From the NCBI GenBank assembly GCA_024399835.1, contig JAKSNK010000010.1, positions 1-60,751 on the forward strand: a stretch of 60,751 bases of DNA, written 5' to 3'. Both the position numbers and the translations under genes were made by a program. The notes under the pieces are model-generated. The model did no database searches, had not been told where the DNA came from, and saw nothing but the letters and a program-made list of their open reading frames with translations. Shown here in pieces: positions 16,541 to 24,619 of the stretch. Positions within the stretch are counted from its first letter, which is position 1, and each line of letters starts with the position of its first letter. The stretch is from Paludibacteraceae bacterium. GTDB taxonomy: Bacteria; Bacteroidota; Bacteroidia; Bacteroidales; Paludibacteraceae.

Positions 16541-18103
16541 TTATCTTAACGGGTCGCCTATATCGTCTCCCAACCGTGCGCCGTCAGGCGATTCGTACTC
16601 GTTGGCATCATTGGATACGGCACCACCCATAGAGGATTGGATGGATATTTCTGTTCCGGATGGTGCTTGCAACTCCGTGTCGTCAAATTCTTCGTTTAGA
16701 TTTTGGAATTTAGCCAGTTTGTCTCTAAACCGAAGATTGATGTCACCCACTGCACCGTTACGATGCTTGGCAATAATGATTTGACCTATTCCGCGCAAAT
16801 CGGTTCCTTTTTCATCGTTGTATAGGTGGTAATACTCCGGACGGTGAATAAAGCAAACCATATCTGCGTCTTGTTCGATTGCTCCCGATTCGCGCAAGTC
16901 GCTCAATTGCGGTTTTTTGCCTTCTACACCCGAACGGGACTCTACGCCACGATTGAGCTGGGAGAGGGCAATTACGGGAATATCCATTTCTTTTGCCATC
17001 GTCTTCAGGTTGCGCGAAATGATACTTACTTCTTGTTCCCGTGAACCGAAATTCATACCTTGGGCGTTCATCAGTTGGAGATAGTCAATAATTACTAATT
17101 CTACATGCTTCTCGTGTACCAATTTGCGCACTTTGCTCTTGAGCTCAAAAACCGACAAGCCGGGTGTCTCATCCACATAAATAGGGGCGGCTGCCAATTC
17201 GCGAGACTTGGTTTCCAGCCGTTTCCATTCTTCTTTGTTCAGTTTGCCGTTTTTGATTTTATTACCTTCTATCTCGCAAACATTCATCAGCAGACGGTTA
17301 GCGAGTTGCACATTGGACATTTCCAGCGAGAAGATAGCCACGGGGCGATGATAATTGATGGCGATATTTTTAGCCATGGACAGCACAAATGCCGTTTTAC
17401 CCATTGCAGGACGGGCGGCTATAATAATCATGTCGGACTTTTGCCACCCGGAGGTTATCTTGTCCAAGTCGGTAAAACCGCTTGGAATACCGGATATGTT
17501 GCCTTCGTTCTTAGATGCTTTCTTTATGCGTTCAAATGCCTGTGAGATAGCTTCGTCAATAGGGATAACATCTCTTTTTTGGTTGCGTTGCGAGATTTCA
17601 AAGATATCTTGTTCCGCTTTGTTCATCAAGTCCGTTATATCTTGTGTCTCGTCATATCCCAGTTCTTCTATCTCTGTCGCCATGTGAATCAGGTCGCGTG
17701 CCGTTGCTTTTTGGGCGATTATCTGTGCATGATAGCGCAAATGGGCTGCCGACGCCACGCGACGGGTCAAATCGCTCAAATAGGTCACGCCGCCGGCGGC
17801 TGCCAATGTGCCGAGTGATTTGAGTTTTTCCGCTACCGACAATACATCAATAGGTTCTTCTGCTTGCGCCAATTTGGAAATGGCTTCAAATACATACTGG
17901 TTCTGCTCTTTGTAGAAAACGGCAGGGCGTAACAGATCCGACACGACCATAAACGCGTCTTTTTCTATCATGAGTGCGCCCAATACGGATTCTTCCAATT
18001 CGATGGCTTGTGGGGGCAGTTTGCCCATATCATTCGGTCCCACTTTAACAGGGCGTACCGCTTGCTGCTTGCGGGAGTTCTTATTTGAGTTTGTTGTAGG
18101 CAT
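16541..18103 (-). CDS. dnaB: Replicative DNA helicase DnaB
   Basis: 520 aa. Hexameric helicase that unwinds DNA ahead of the replisome. The N-terminal primase-binding domain (~20-130, 'LPPQAIELEESVLGALMI') is followed by the RecA-like ATPase core: Walker A 'AARPAMGKTAFVLSMA', Walker B 'LVIIDYLQLM' and 'ISRNLKTMAKEMDIPVIALSQLNR'. The C-terminus is extended beyond 'IIAKHRNGAVGDINLRF' by an acidic tail of ~50 residues. Its start overlaps the end of meaB by 23 bp. Confidence 0.95.
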   Translation of the reverse strand: MPTTNSNKNSRKQQAVRPVKVGPNDMGKLPPQAIELEESVLGALMIEKDAFMVVSDLLRPAVFYKEQNQYVFEAISKLAQAEEPIDVLSVAEKLKSLGTLAAAGGVTYLSDLTRRVASAAHLRYHAQIIAQKATARDLIHMATEIEELGYDETQDITDLMNKAEQDIFEISQRNQKRDVIPIDEAISQAFERIKKASKNEGNISGIPSGFTDLDKITSGWQKSDMIIIAARPAMGKTAFVLSMAKNIAINYHRPVAIFSLEMSNVQLANRLLMNVCEIEGNKIKNGKLNKEEWKRLETKSRELAAAPIYVDETPGLSVFELKSKVRKLVHEKHVELVIIDYLQLMNAQGMNFGSREQEVSIISRNLKTMAKEMDIPVIALSQLNRGVESRSGVEGKKPQLSDLRESGAIEQDADMVCFIHRPEYYHLYNDEKGTDLRGIGQIIIAKHRNGAVGDINLRFRDKLAKFQNLNEEFDDTELQAPSGTEISIQSSMGGAVSNDANEYESPDGARLGDDIGDPLR

Positions 18104-19172
18104 TGAGTAATTCAGTTGCAGCGATAAAACTGCTTATTTCATTGTTAAGTACTTTCTTTTCCATTAGTTGGGCTAAGGCCTCTATTTCCGGGTTTTGGTA
18201 AAATCCGTTCAGCAAGTGCGAATTGATGGTTTCATACATCCAATATTTGGCTTGCTGTGTGCGCTTGCGGTCAAAGTAACCGTTCTCACGCGCGAACCTA
18301 ATATATTTCTCTATCATGCTCCAAACTTCCTTTATTCCCGTCTTTTCCACTGCGGAGCATGTCTCTGCATAGGGTTGCCAGCCGGATTCGGTCGGAGGAA
18401 AGAGTGCCAACGCATTCTTAAAACTGACTCTTGCAGCTTGGGCACGCTCTATGTTCGAGCCGTCGCATTTGTTGATGGCTATTCCGTCTGCCATCTCCAT
18501 AATGCCGCGTTTGATACCTTGCAACTCGTCACCTGTTCCTGTTACTTGCAGCAATAGGAAAAAATCTACCATCGAGTGGGCTGCCGTTTCCGACTGACCT
18601 ACACCGACTGTCTCTATCAATATGGTATCAAATCCGGCTGCTTCACACAATACGATTGTTTCCCGTGTCTTGCGTGCGACACCTCCTAAAGAACCGGCAG
18701 AAGGACTGGGGCGGATAAAAGCGTTGGCTTGAACCGACAATTCGTTCATACGGGTCTTGTCGCCCAATATTGAACCTTTTGACCGCTCGCTGGATGGGTC
18801 AATGGCTAATACTGCCAAATGTTTACCCTGTTGGCACAATTCTGTTCCCAATGCCTCTATAAAGGTCGATTTGCCGGCACCGGGAACGCCGGTTATACCG
18901 ATGCGAACCGATTTGCCGGCGTGGGGTAGGCATTGTTCTATCACCTGTTGTGCCACAACTTGGTCCGAAGGCAGATTGCTTTCCACCAATGTGACCGCCT
19001 GTCCGAGCATCGTGATGTCTCCGCGAAGTATGCCTTCTACATATTCTTCGGCTGACAATACGCGTTTTTGGCGACGGAACTTGGCGTAGGGGTTTACTTG
19101 CGGTAAATTCTCTACGCCTTCGTTCACGGTCAGTCCTTTATATGCCTTATCGTTCTCAGGATGTTGCATCAT
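18081..19172 (-). CDS. meaB: MeaB/ArgK-family GTPase (methylmalonyl-CoA mutase chaperone)
   Basis: 363 aa from the ATG at 19172, chosen because it overlaps the DUF1573 stop codon (TAATG); an in-frame ATG at 19187 lies inside that gene. G3E-family GTPase: Walker A 'GITGVPGAGKSTFIEALG', switch region 'LAIDPSSERSKGSILGDKTRM', 'FDTILIETVGVGQSE' and the guanine-specific 'INKCDG'. MeaB protects and reloads B12-dependent methylmalonyl-CoA mutase. The mutase genes are not in this window; here it is embedded in a replication/stringent-response gene string (rel, DUF1573, meaB, dnaB). Confidence 0.92.
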   Translation of the reverse strand: MMQHPENDKAYKGLTVNEGVENLPQVNPYAKFRRQKRVLSAEEYVEGILRGDITMLGQAVTLVESNLPSDQVVAQQVIEQCLPHAGKSVRIGITGVPGAGKSTFIEALGTELCQQGKHLAVLAIDPSSERSKGSILGDKTRMNELSVQANAFIRPSPSAGSLGGVARKTRETIVLCEAAGFDTILIETVGVGQSETAAHSMVDFFLLLQVTGTGDELQGIKRGIMEMADGIAINKCDGSNIERAQAARVSFKNALALFPPTESGWQPYAETCSAVEKTGIKEVWSMIEKYIRFARENGYFDRKRTQQAKYWMYETINSHLLNGFYQNPEIEALAQLMEKKVLNNEISSFIAATELLNAYNKLK

Positions 19173-20242
19173 TATTGCACTTCCCAAATCAATCGGATGG
19201 TTTGAATGGGGTTCTTCGGGTCGTTGGTAATAACGGTAATGGTTCTTTGATATTTGGTTTTAGCCATGTTAGTCGTGTTGACGGAGAAGTTCAGCAGTTT
19301 CTTGCCGGACTTGACGCCACTCTTCACAGCGGGGAACGACATGTCGTTGGCAGCGATGATTCGACGGATAAACAGCGGATTGACACCGGCATTGGCAAAC
19401 GGCAGTTTCTTGGCTACTTTGCTTTTGCCTGCGGGCAGTACGCCCAAGTCGATTTCTTTGGCGATGTCGGCGATAGGAGCATTCAGCAATTCCTCTGCGG
19501 TCATTTTGGAGAAGTCCTCTTTCACATTGGCTACAATGGTGATGGCGTATGCGTCGGATACTTCTGATTTACCGTTGACTTTTACATAAATGACTTGTTT
19601 AACCGGACCAAAGGTAGGACATGCGGCAGCATCAAAAGTGATGGCAAATTTGCCGCTTTCTTTGGCTTTTACCTCAGGCAGAGTGGCTACTGCGCCGATA
19701 AACGAGGTCTGAGACACTTCTACCGTAATGTTTTTGTCTGTCTGGTTGGCATATTCGATATACAGGGTGTTGGAAGAACCTTTGTAGATATCTCCAAAGT
19801 CCAAGTTCTTGTTTTGAACGCTCAATTCACCGATGCTGAACGGATACTTGTTCACGGGTTGTGCCGGTTTCGGAATCACTTCACCCTTGATGTACAAACG
19901 CAAAGTTTGCTCTTTGGCATTGGAGGTCACGGTAATGGTCTTGGAGAATTTACCGGGTCTGCCGTTGGGGTTGTAAGTAACGGTAATGGCACCTGTCTGT
20001 CCGGGTTCAACGGGCTCGCGGGTCCATTTGGGAGTTGTGCATCCGCAACTGGCGCGAACATTGCTCAATACCAGCGGAGCCATACCTTCGTTTTTGAAAT
20101 TGAACACGGTGCTCACTCTGCCGTCCGATTCTTGGATTCGACCGAAATCATGACTTGTTTTTTCGAAAGTGATGACGGGCTCTTGCGCCATCATTGCGGC
20201 TGTTGCTAACAGACCGGCTACAATAGAAAAAATCTTTTTCAT
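19172..20242 (-). CDS. DUF1573 domain secreted protein
   Basis: 356 aa. Signal peptide (KKIFSIVAGLLATAAMMAQ), then a DUF1573 immunoglobulin-like domain (~22-125): 'FEKTSHDFGRIQESDGRVS..FNFKNEG', the signature 'ASCGCTTPKW' and 'GKFSKTITVTSNA'. Two further Ig/ASH-like beta domains fill residues ~135-245 and ~265-356 ('LLNFSVNTTNMAKTKYQRTITVITNDPKNP'). Such proteins are periplasmic or surface located in Bacteroidota; their biochemical role is unknown. It is 17 bp after rel and overlaps meaB by one base, so it belongs to the same operon. Confidence 0.88.
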   Translation of the reverse strand: MKKIFSIVAGLLATAAMMAQEPVITFEKTSHDFGRIQESDGRVSTVFNFKNEGMAPLVLSNVRASCGCTTPKWTREPVEPGQTGAITVTYNPNGRPGKFSKTITVTSNAKEQTLRLYIKGEVIPKPAQPVNKYPFSIGELSVQNKNLDFGDIYKGSSNTLYIEYANQTDKNITVEVSQTSFIGAVATLPEVKAKESGKFAITFDAAACPTFGPVKQVIYVKVNGKSEVSDAYAITIVANVKEDFSKMTAEELLNAPIADIAKEIDLGVLPAGKSKVAKKLPFANAGVNPLFIRRIIAANDMSFPAVKSGVKSGKKLLNFSVNTTNMAKTKYQRTITVITNDPKNPIQTIRLIWEVQ

Positions 20243-20259
20243 TTTGTTGTTTTTTAGAT

Positions 20260-22029
20260 TTATGTATTTAGTGTTTGTTGAATGCGCTCAACAAATGTCA
20301 GTCCTTCTATCGCGCGAAGTTTGGTGCACAATGTTTCTGCAGACTCTTCGCTGTAAACCAGTACCTCTATTTGACAATCGAACAGTTGATTGTTTGTTTG
20401 AATGTGCAGGTCTGTCATATTTAATTTCATGTCTTCGGAAATGGTGGCAATAATTTGCACCAGCATGCCGAAGCGGTCTATTCCGCGCATTTTGATAGAA
20501 ACGGAATAGGGGTCTATTTGTGTGTCGTTTTGTGATAGCGATTGGCGCTTCAGGTATTTGCGGATGGCATCTTGCGCTTTGGCTGTTTCCACCATGTTCA
20601 GCCATTCGGGAATGGGCTGGGCGTTTTGTGAAGTCAGTATCTCCACTTGGTCGCCTGACTTGAACCTGTACGAAATGGGCTGTAACTGGTGATTGACCTT
20701 GGCGCCTATACAGTGTTCTCCCAATTGGGTGTGAAGCATATACGCAAAGTCCAATACGGAGGCATGTTGTGGCAATGTCTTAATCTCTCCCGTCGGCGTG
20801 AATACAAACACTTCATGCGCAAACAGACTCAGTTTGAAGTTGTCAAGGAACGCCATCGCATCGGGATCGGGGTTCTCCAATACCTCTTTTACTTCCTGTA
20901 ACCAATGGTCCAACTCGCTATCTTCTCCGAATACATCCGTCTTGTATTTCCAGTGTGCAGCCAATCCGTGTTCGGCTATCTCGTGCATACGCTGGGAGCG
21001 TATCTGCACTTCCACCCAACGGCCGTTATTGCCCATTACTGTTATATGGAGTGCCTCGTAACCGTTGGCTTTCGGGGTGGAAATCCAGTCGCGAATGCGC
21101 TCGGGGTGAGGGTGATAAATCTCCGTAATGGCGGCATATAGTATCCAACATTGGTCTTTCTCCGACATTGCCTCGTTGGGGGTGAACACAATGCGCACAG
21201 CCAATAAATCGTACACATCGTCAAACGATATGTTCTTTCGCTGCATTTTCTTGAAGATGGAATACACCGACTTTATGCGGGCTGTGATGCTGAATTGGTA
21301 TCCCATGCCTTCCAGTTTGTCTCTCAGCGGCTGGGCAAATTCCTCAAAGAACTCCATTTGCGCGTCTTTGCAGGCAGCCAAACGGTCTGCTATCTGCTTG
21401 TAAGTGTCCGGGTATTCGTAGCGGAAACTTAAATCTTCCAATTCGGATTTGATAGGGAAGAAACCCAAGCGATGGGCTAACGGAGCGTAAATGTATTGTG
21501 TCTCGCCGGCTATCTTTCGCTGTTTGTCAGGTGCTTGTGCCGATAGTGTTCGCATGTTGTGCAAGCGGTCTGCCAGTTTGATTAGCACGACACGGATGTC
21601 GTCTGACATGGTAAGCAGCAACTTGCGGAAGTTCTCTGCCTGCTTGGCTGCCTGGTCGGCAAATACACCGCCTGAAATCTTGGTCAGTCCATCTACTATC
21701 TGTGCGATTTTCGAACCGAAATGGGTCTCTATGTCTTCCGTCGTAAAGTCGGTATCTTCCACTACGTCATGGAGTAGGGCGGCACAAATACTCGTACTGC
21801 CGAGTCCTATTTCTTTTACCACGATGCGTGCCACGGCGAGCGGGTGCATGATGTATGGTTCGCCGCTCAGACGACGCACTCCGTTGTGCGCCTGCTTGGC
21901 AAACTCAAAGGCACGGGTGATAATTTCTATCTTTTGCCGGTGGTGGGACGAGGCATAATCGTCCAAAAGACGCTGAAACGCCTCCTGAATTTGTTGTTCT
22001 TCCTCGGGTGTAAATTCACTTGTTTTCAT
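20260..22029 (-). CDS. Short RelA/SpoT family (p)ppGpp synthetase/hydrolase
   Basis: 589 aa from the ATG at 22029 (MKTSEFTPEEE); the frame continues 34 codons upstream, across the promoter, so that extension is rejected. Order: HD hydrolase domain (~40-190, intact 'LLHDVVEDTDFT'), ppGpp synthetase domain (~230-355, 'YDLLAVRIVF', 'WVEVQIRSQRMHEIAEHGLAAHWKYK'), TGS (~375-440), and a C-terminal ACT domain (~510-585). Compared with the usual ~730-aa long RSH, the helical and zinc-finger/RIS segment between TGS and ACT is nearly absent (about 35 residues). Both active sites look intact, so it should make and degrade alarmone. First gene of the long minus-strand string. Confidence 0.9.
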   Translation of the reverse strand: MKTSEFTPEEEQQIQEAFQRLLDDYASSHHRQKIEIITRAFEFAKQAHNGVRRLSGEPYIMHPLAVARIVVKEIGLGSTSICAALLHDVVEDTDFTTEDIETHFGSKIAQIVDGLTKISGGVFADQAAKQAENFRKLLLTMSDDIRVVLIKLADRLHNMRTLSAQAPDKQRKIAGETQYIYAPLAHRLGFFPIKSELEDLSFRYEYPDTYKQIADRLAACKDAQMEFFEEFAQPLRDKLEGMGYQFSITARIKSVYSIFKKMQRKNISFDDVYDLLAVRIVFTPNEAMSEKDQCWILYAAITEIYHPHPERIRDWISTPKANGYEALHITVMGNNGRWVEVQIRSQRMHEIAEHGLAAHWKYKTDVFGEDSELDHWLQEVKEVLENPDPDAMAFLDNFKLSLFAHEVFVFTPTGEIKTLPQHASVLDFAYMLHTQLGEHCIGAKVNHQLQPISYRFKSGDQVEILTSQNAQPIPEWLNMVETAKAQDAIRKYLKRQSLSQNDTQIDPYSVSIKMRGIDRFGMLVQIIATISEDMKLNMTDLHIQTNNQLFDCQIEVLVYSEESAETLCTKLRAIEGLTFVERIQQTLNT

Positions 22030-22050
22030 AGAGTATCGGCAAATAACGCA

Positions 22051-22058
22051 CAAAGTTA
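22051..22058 (-). promoter_or_regulatory. -7 promoter box for the rel operon
   Basis: On the minus strand TAACTTTG, about 22 bp upstream of the rel ATG (22029). It drives the minus-strand string rel-DUF1573-meaB-dnaB-asnS and possibly the TonB group. It is divergent from the amidase promoter at 22143. Confidence 0.75.
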
Positions 22059-22142
22059 CTGATTTTTTTTGAAACATGCAAATATTTGACACATTTTTTA
22101 TATAAAATAAAAATACCTCTTGCAAATCCACTTTATTTTTGG

Positions 22143-22150
22143 TATCTTTG
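22143..22150 (+). promoter_or_regulatory. -7 promoter box for the amidase gene
   Basis: TATCTTTG, 19 bp before the ATG at 22169; TTTATTTTTGG lies directly upstream. Confidence 0.8.
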
Positions 22151-22168
22151 CAACCAAATTGAAGTGGT

Positions 22169-23374
22169 ATGGCTAAAAAATCTTTTTTACTTGGTATATT
22201 TTTATGGACTGCTTTGGCAGGATGGGCTGCACCTTATACGGTCGTGATTGATGCCGGTCACGGTGGCAAGGATGCCGGAGCCATAGGCAAAAAGGGATTG
22301 ATGGAAAAGAATCTGAATTTGGATGTCAGTATCCGTTTGGCGTCTAAGATTCGTACCCAGTTCCCCGAGGTAAAAGTGCTTTTGACACGCTCGACGGATG
22401 TCTTTATCCCTTTGCAGGAGCGTGCCGATTTTGTCAATAGGAACAATGCCGATTTGTTTATTTGTGTGCATACCAACGCCGCCGAAAGTCGTAGCGCACA
22501 CGGCACCGAGGTCTTTATCCTTGGTACGGACAAGATGGACCAGAACTTGGATGTGGCTATGCGAGAGAACTCCGTTATCAAGTTGGAGTCCGACTATCAG
22601 ACTGCTTATCAGGGATTTGACCCTAATAGCATTGAATCCTATATTATGTTCGAATTGATGCAGAATAACTATATGGACCGCAGTCTGCAATTTGCCTCGT
22701 TGGTGCAAACCGAGTTTACGAATACTTTGCATCGTGAGGATAGGGGAGTGCGCCAGGCGGCTTTTTGGGTGCTGCTCAAGTCGGCTTGCCCAAGCGTGTT
22801 GGTCGAAATGGGATTTGTCAGCAATGCCGACGAAGAGAAATATCTCAGTTCTGACCAGGGAAAACGGGAAATAACCAACGCCATTTTCCATGCTTTCTGC
22901 TCGTACTACAAACCCGGCGAAAAAATCCTGGACGACGAACCCGAAACTTCGGCTGAAAATGCATCCGATAATCCGTCCGTAGATAAGTCTGCTAATCAAC
23001 CTGCATCTTCGTCTTCAAATCAGTCCGTAAATCCGTCTGTAAATGCGTCTGAGAATAGTAAGCAGTTTACCGATACTTTGCCGACGGTCGACCGACGGTC
23101 GAATGATAGTAAACAGTCCCGTGACAGGGTGGATAATGCCCCCTTGAAGACCACTCCGAAAGAGTCGTGGAGAGTGCAGATTTTTGTCTCAAAAACCACA
23201 CTGCCGGAGTCTGACCACAATTTCAAGGGAGTGAAGGGATGCACTTACCGTTTCAGCAACGGTTTGTATAAGTACATGGCGGGCGATTGTGCCACCAAGG
23301 AGGAGGCAGTACAGTTGCGTGAGCAACTCAAAGACAAGTTCCCCGACTGCTTTGTCGTAAAAGTTGAACCATAA
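22169..23374 (+). CDS. N-acetylmuramoyl-L-alanine amidase with SPOR domain
   Basis: 401 aa. Signal peptide (KKSFLLGIFLWTALAGWA), then an Amidase_3 domain (~22-245) with the zinc ligands in 'VIDAGHGGKD', 'MEKNLNLD', 'ICVHTNAA' and the catalytic Glu in 'VEMGFVSN'. It cuts the amide bond between MurNAc and the peptide stem, typically at division. A low-complexity Ser/Asn/Pro linker with repeated NQSVNPSVNAS-type units (~250-315) leads to a C-terminal SPOR domain (~325-401) that binds denuded septal glycan. Followed at 13 bp by the MCE gene, an order common in Bacteroidota. Confidence 0.93.
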   Translation: MAKKSFLLGIFLWTALAGWAAPYTVVIDAGHGGKDAGAIGKKGLMEKNLNLDVSIRLASKIRTQFPEVKVLLTRSTDVFIPLQERADFVNRNNADLFICVHTNAAESRSAHGTEVFILGTDKMDQNLDVAMRENSVIKLESDYQTAYQGFDPNSIESYIMFELMQNNYMDRSLQFASLVQTEFTNTLHREDRGVRQAAFWVLLKSACPSVLVEMGFVSNADEEKYLSSDQGKREITNAIFHAFCSYYKPGEKILDDEPETSAENASDNPSVDKSANQPASSSSNQSVNPSVNASENSKQFTDTLPTVDRRSNDSKQSRDRVDNAPLKTTPKESWRVQIFVSKTTLPESDHNFKGVKGCTYRFSNGLYKYMAGDCATKEEAVQLREQLKDKFPDCFVVKVEP

Positions 23375-23387
23375 TTAACGAATAAAT

Positions 23388-24305
23388 ATGAAACATGTAA
23401 GAGAGATAAAAGTGGCTGCGTTGGTTTTAGTATGCGGCTTTTTGGTATATTTCGGATTGAATTTTTTGAAAGGCATTGATATCTTTTCGCCCGTCAAGCA
23501 TTATGTGGGCATTTTCCGCAATGTAAGCGGTCTTACCGTGCAGGCGCCCGTCTATGTGCGTGGGTATAAAGTAGGTCAGGTGGAGAGTATCTCGTACAAT
23601 TTTACGCAGGAGGATGCCTTTACGATTGTCATTTCGCTGGATAAGAACATCGTTGTTTCTTCTCCTGCCGAGATGCGCCTTTTTGATGACGGTGTATTGG
23701 GTGGCAAAGCGATTGAAGTCGTTGTGCCGGCAGGAGATCCGCAGGGGAGACATCTCTATGCGGACGGCGACACATTGCCCGCTATCGTTGTTCCCGGCTT
23801 GTTGGAAACATTGCAGGAGGGCTTTATGGCAAAAGTGGACGACACGATGGAACACATCGATTCGCTGATTGTAAATGTTAACAGCCAAATTGACAAGCAT
23901 GCTTTGCAGGAAACGCTGGAAAATGTGCAGAATATGTCAGAAGACTTGTCTGCCAGTGCCAAGGAAATCAAATATATTTCCCAGCATCAGTTGCCTTCTG
24001 TCGTTCAAAACGCCGATACGATGATTGCCGATGCCAAGCAGGTTGTCCGCACGGTCAAAGAGGTAGATTTGCAGGGAACGGTAAATCGTGTGGACCAGGT
24101 GGTGGACACCTTACATAATATATTGGCATCTACCGACGGAACGGTCGGTTTGCTCCTGAATGACAAGAATTTGTACAATCATATCGACTCTACGGTCGTT
24201 TCCGTAGATAGCTTGGTCAGCGACCTCAAAGCCAATCCTAAACGGTATGTCCATTTCTCGCTTTTCGGGGGAAAAGACAAAGAGAAAAAGAATAAAGCGA
24301 AATAA
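23388..24305 (+). CDS. MlaD/MCE family lipid-transport protein
   Basis: 305 aa. One N-terminal membrane anchor (~7-28, 'VAALVLVCGFLVYFGLNFLKG'), then an MCE domain (~38-115: 'YVGIFRNVSGLTVQAPVYVRGYKVGQV ... GVLGGKAIEV'). A long helical C-terminal region (~140-290) follows. MCE proteins of the MlaD type form periplasmic rings in lipid transport between inner and outer membrane. It probably shares the amidase promoter. No MlaE/F partners are adjacent. Confidence 0.88.
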   Translation: MKHVREIKVAALVLVCGFLVYFGLNFLKGIDIFSPVKHYVGIFRNVSGLTVQAPVYVRGYKVGQVESISYNFTQEDAFTIVISLDKNIVVSSPAEMRLFDDGVLGGKAIEVVVPAGDPQGRHLYADGDTLPAIVVPGLLETLQEGFMAKVDDTMEHIDSLIVNVNSQIDKHALQETLENVQNMSEDLSASAKEIKYISQHQLPSVVQNADTMIADAKQVVRTVKEVDLQGTVNRVDQVVDTLHNILASTDGTVGLLLNDKNLYNHIDSTVVSVDSLVSDLKANPKRYVHFSLFGGKDKEKKNKAK

Positions 24306-24423
24306 CTTATTTAGTCTTTTTCTAATTTATTTTCGACTTTACAATTTCGCTAATATTGCCTTTTTCAGCAAGTTAGCAAAATATGTTTCACGCGACTTTG
24401 TGGAACAAGCAGGCGTATCTTAT

Positions 24424-24501
24424 ATGAAAATCAGGGATTTACATGTTGAAAACTTTCGTAACTTGCAGATTATCAATTGCGTATTGCGTAACTCATTGTA
24501 A
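24424..24501 (+). pseudogene. Possible remnant of a RecF/AAA-type ATPase N-terminus
   Basis: A 25-codon frame, MKIRDLHVENFRNLQ then INCVLRNSL and a stop, whose first 15 residues look like the N-terminal strand-turn of RecF/SMC-like or AAA_15 ATPases (M-K-I-x-x-L-x-V-x-N-F-R-N-L). No Walker A or other part of such a protein follows. It lies in the ~310-bp gap between the MCE gene and dnaA, which holds nothing else apart from the dnaA promoter. It may be a decayed fragment or chance. Confidence 0.25.
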
Positions 24502-24569
24502 ATCTCTAAAATATAAAAAAATGAAAAAGACCATTATCGGATAGATTTGCTCAAGTCAAAAAAAAGTAG

Positions 24570-24577
24570 TACCTTTG
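24570..24577 (+). promoter_or_regulatory. -7 promoter box for dnaA
   Basis: TACCTTTG, 50 bp before the preferred TTG start at 24620 and 20 bp before an alternative in-frame GTG at 24590. A TTG at 24575 lies inside this box and cannot be the start. Confidence 0.75.
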
Positions 24578-24619
24578 CATCGTTTTTCGGTGTTAAAAAT
24601 ACCAAATACCCAAATAAAA

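Noticed and set aside
24306-24619. Gap before dnaA considered as the replication origin
   Set aside because: No cluster of TTATNCACA-type boxes and only one promoter are seen; genome-wide GC skew is not available.
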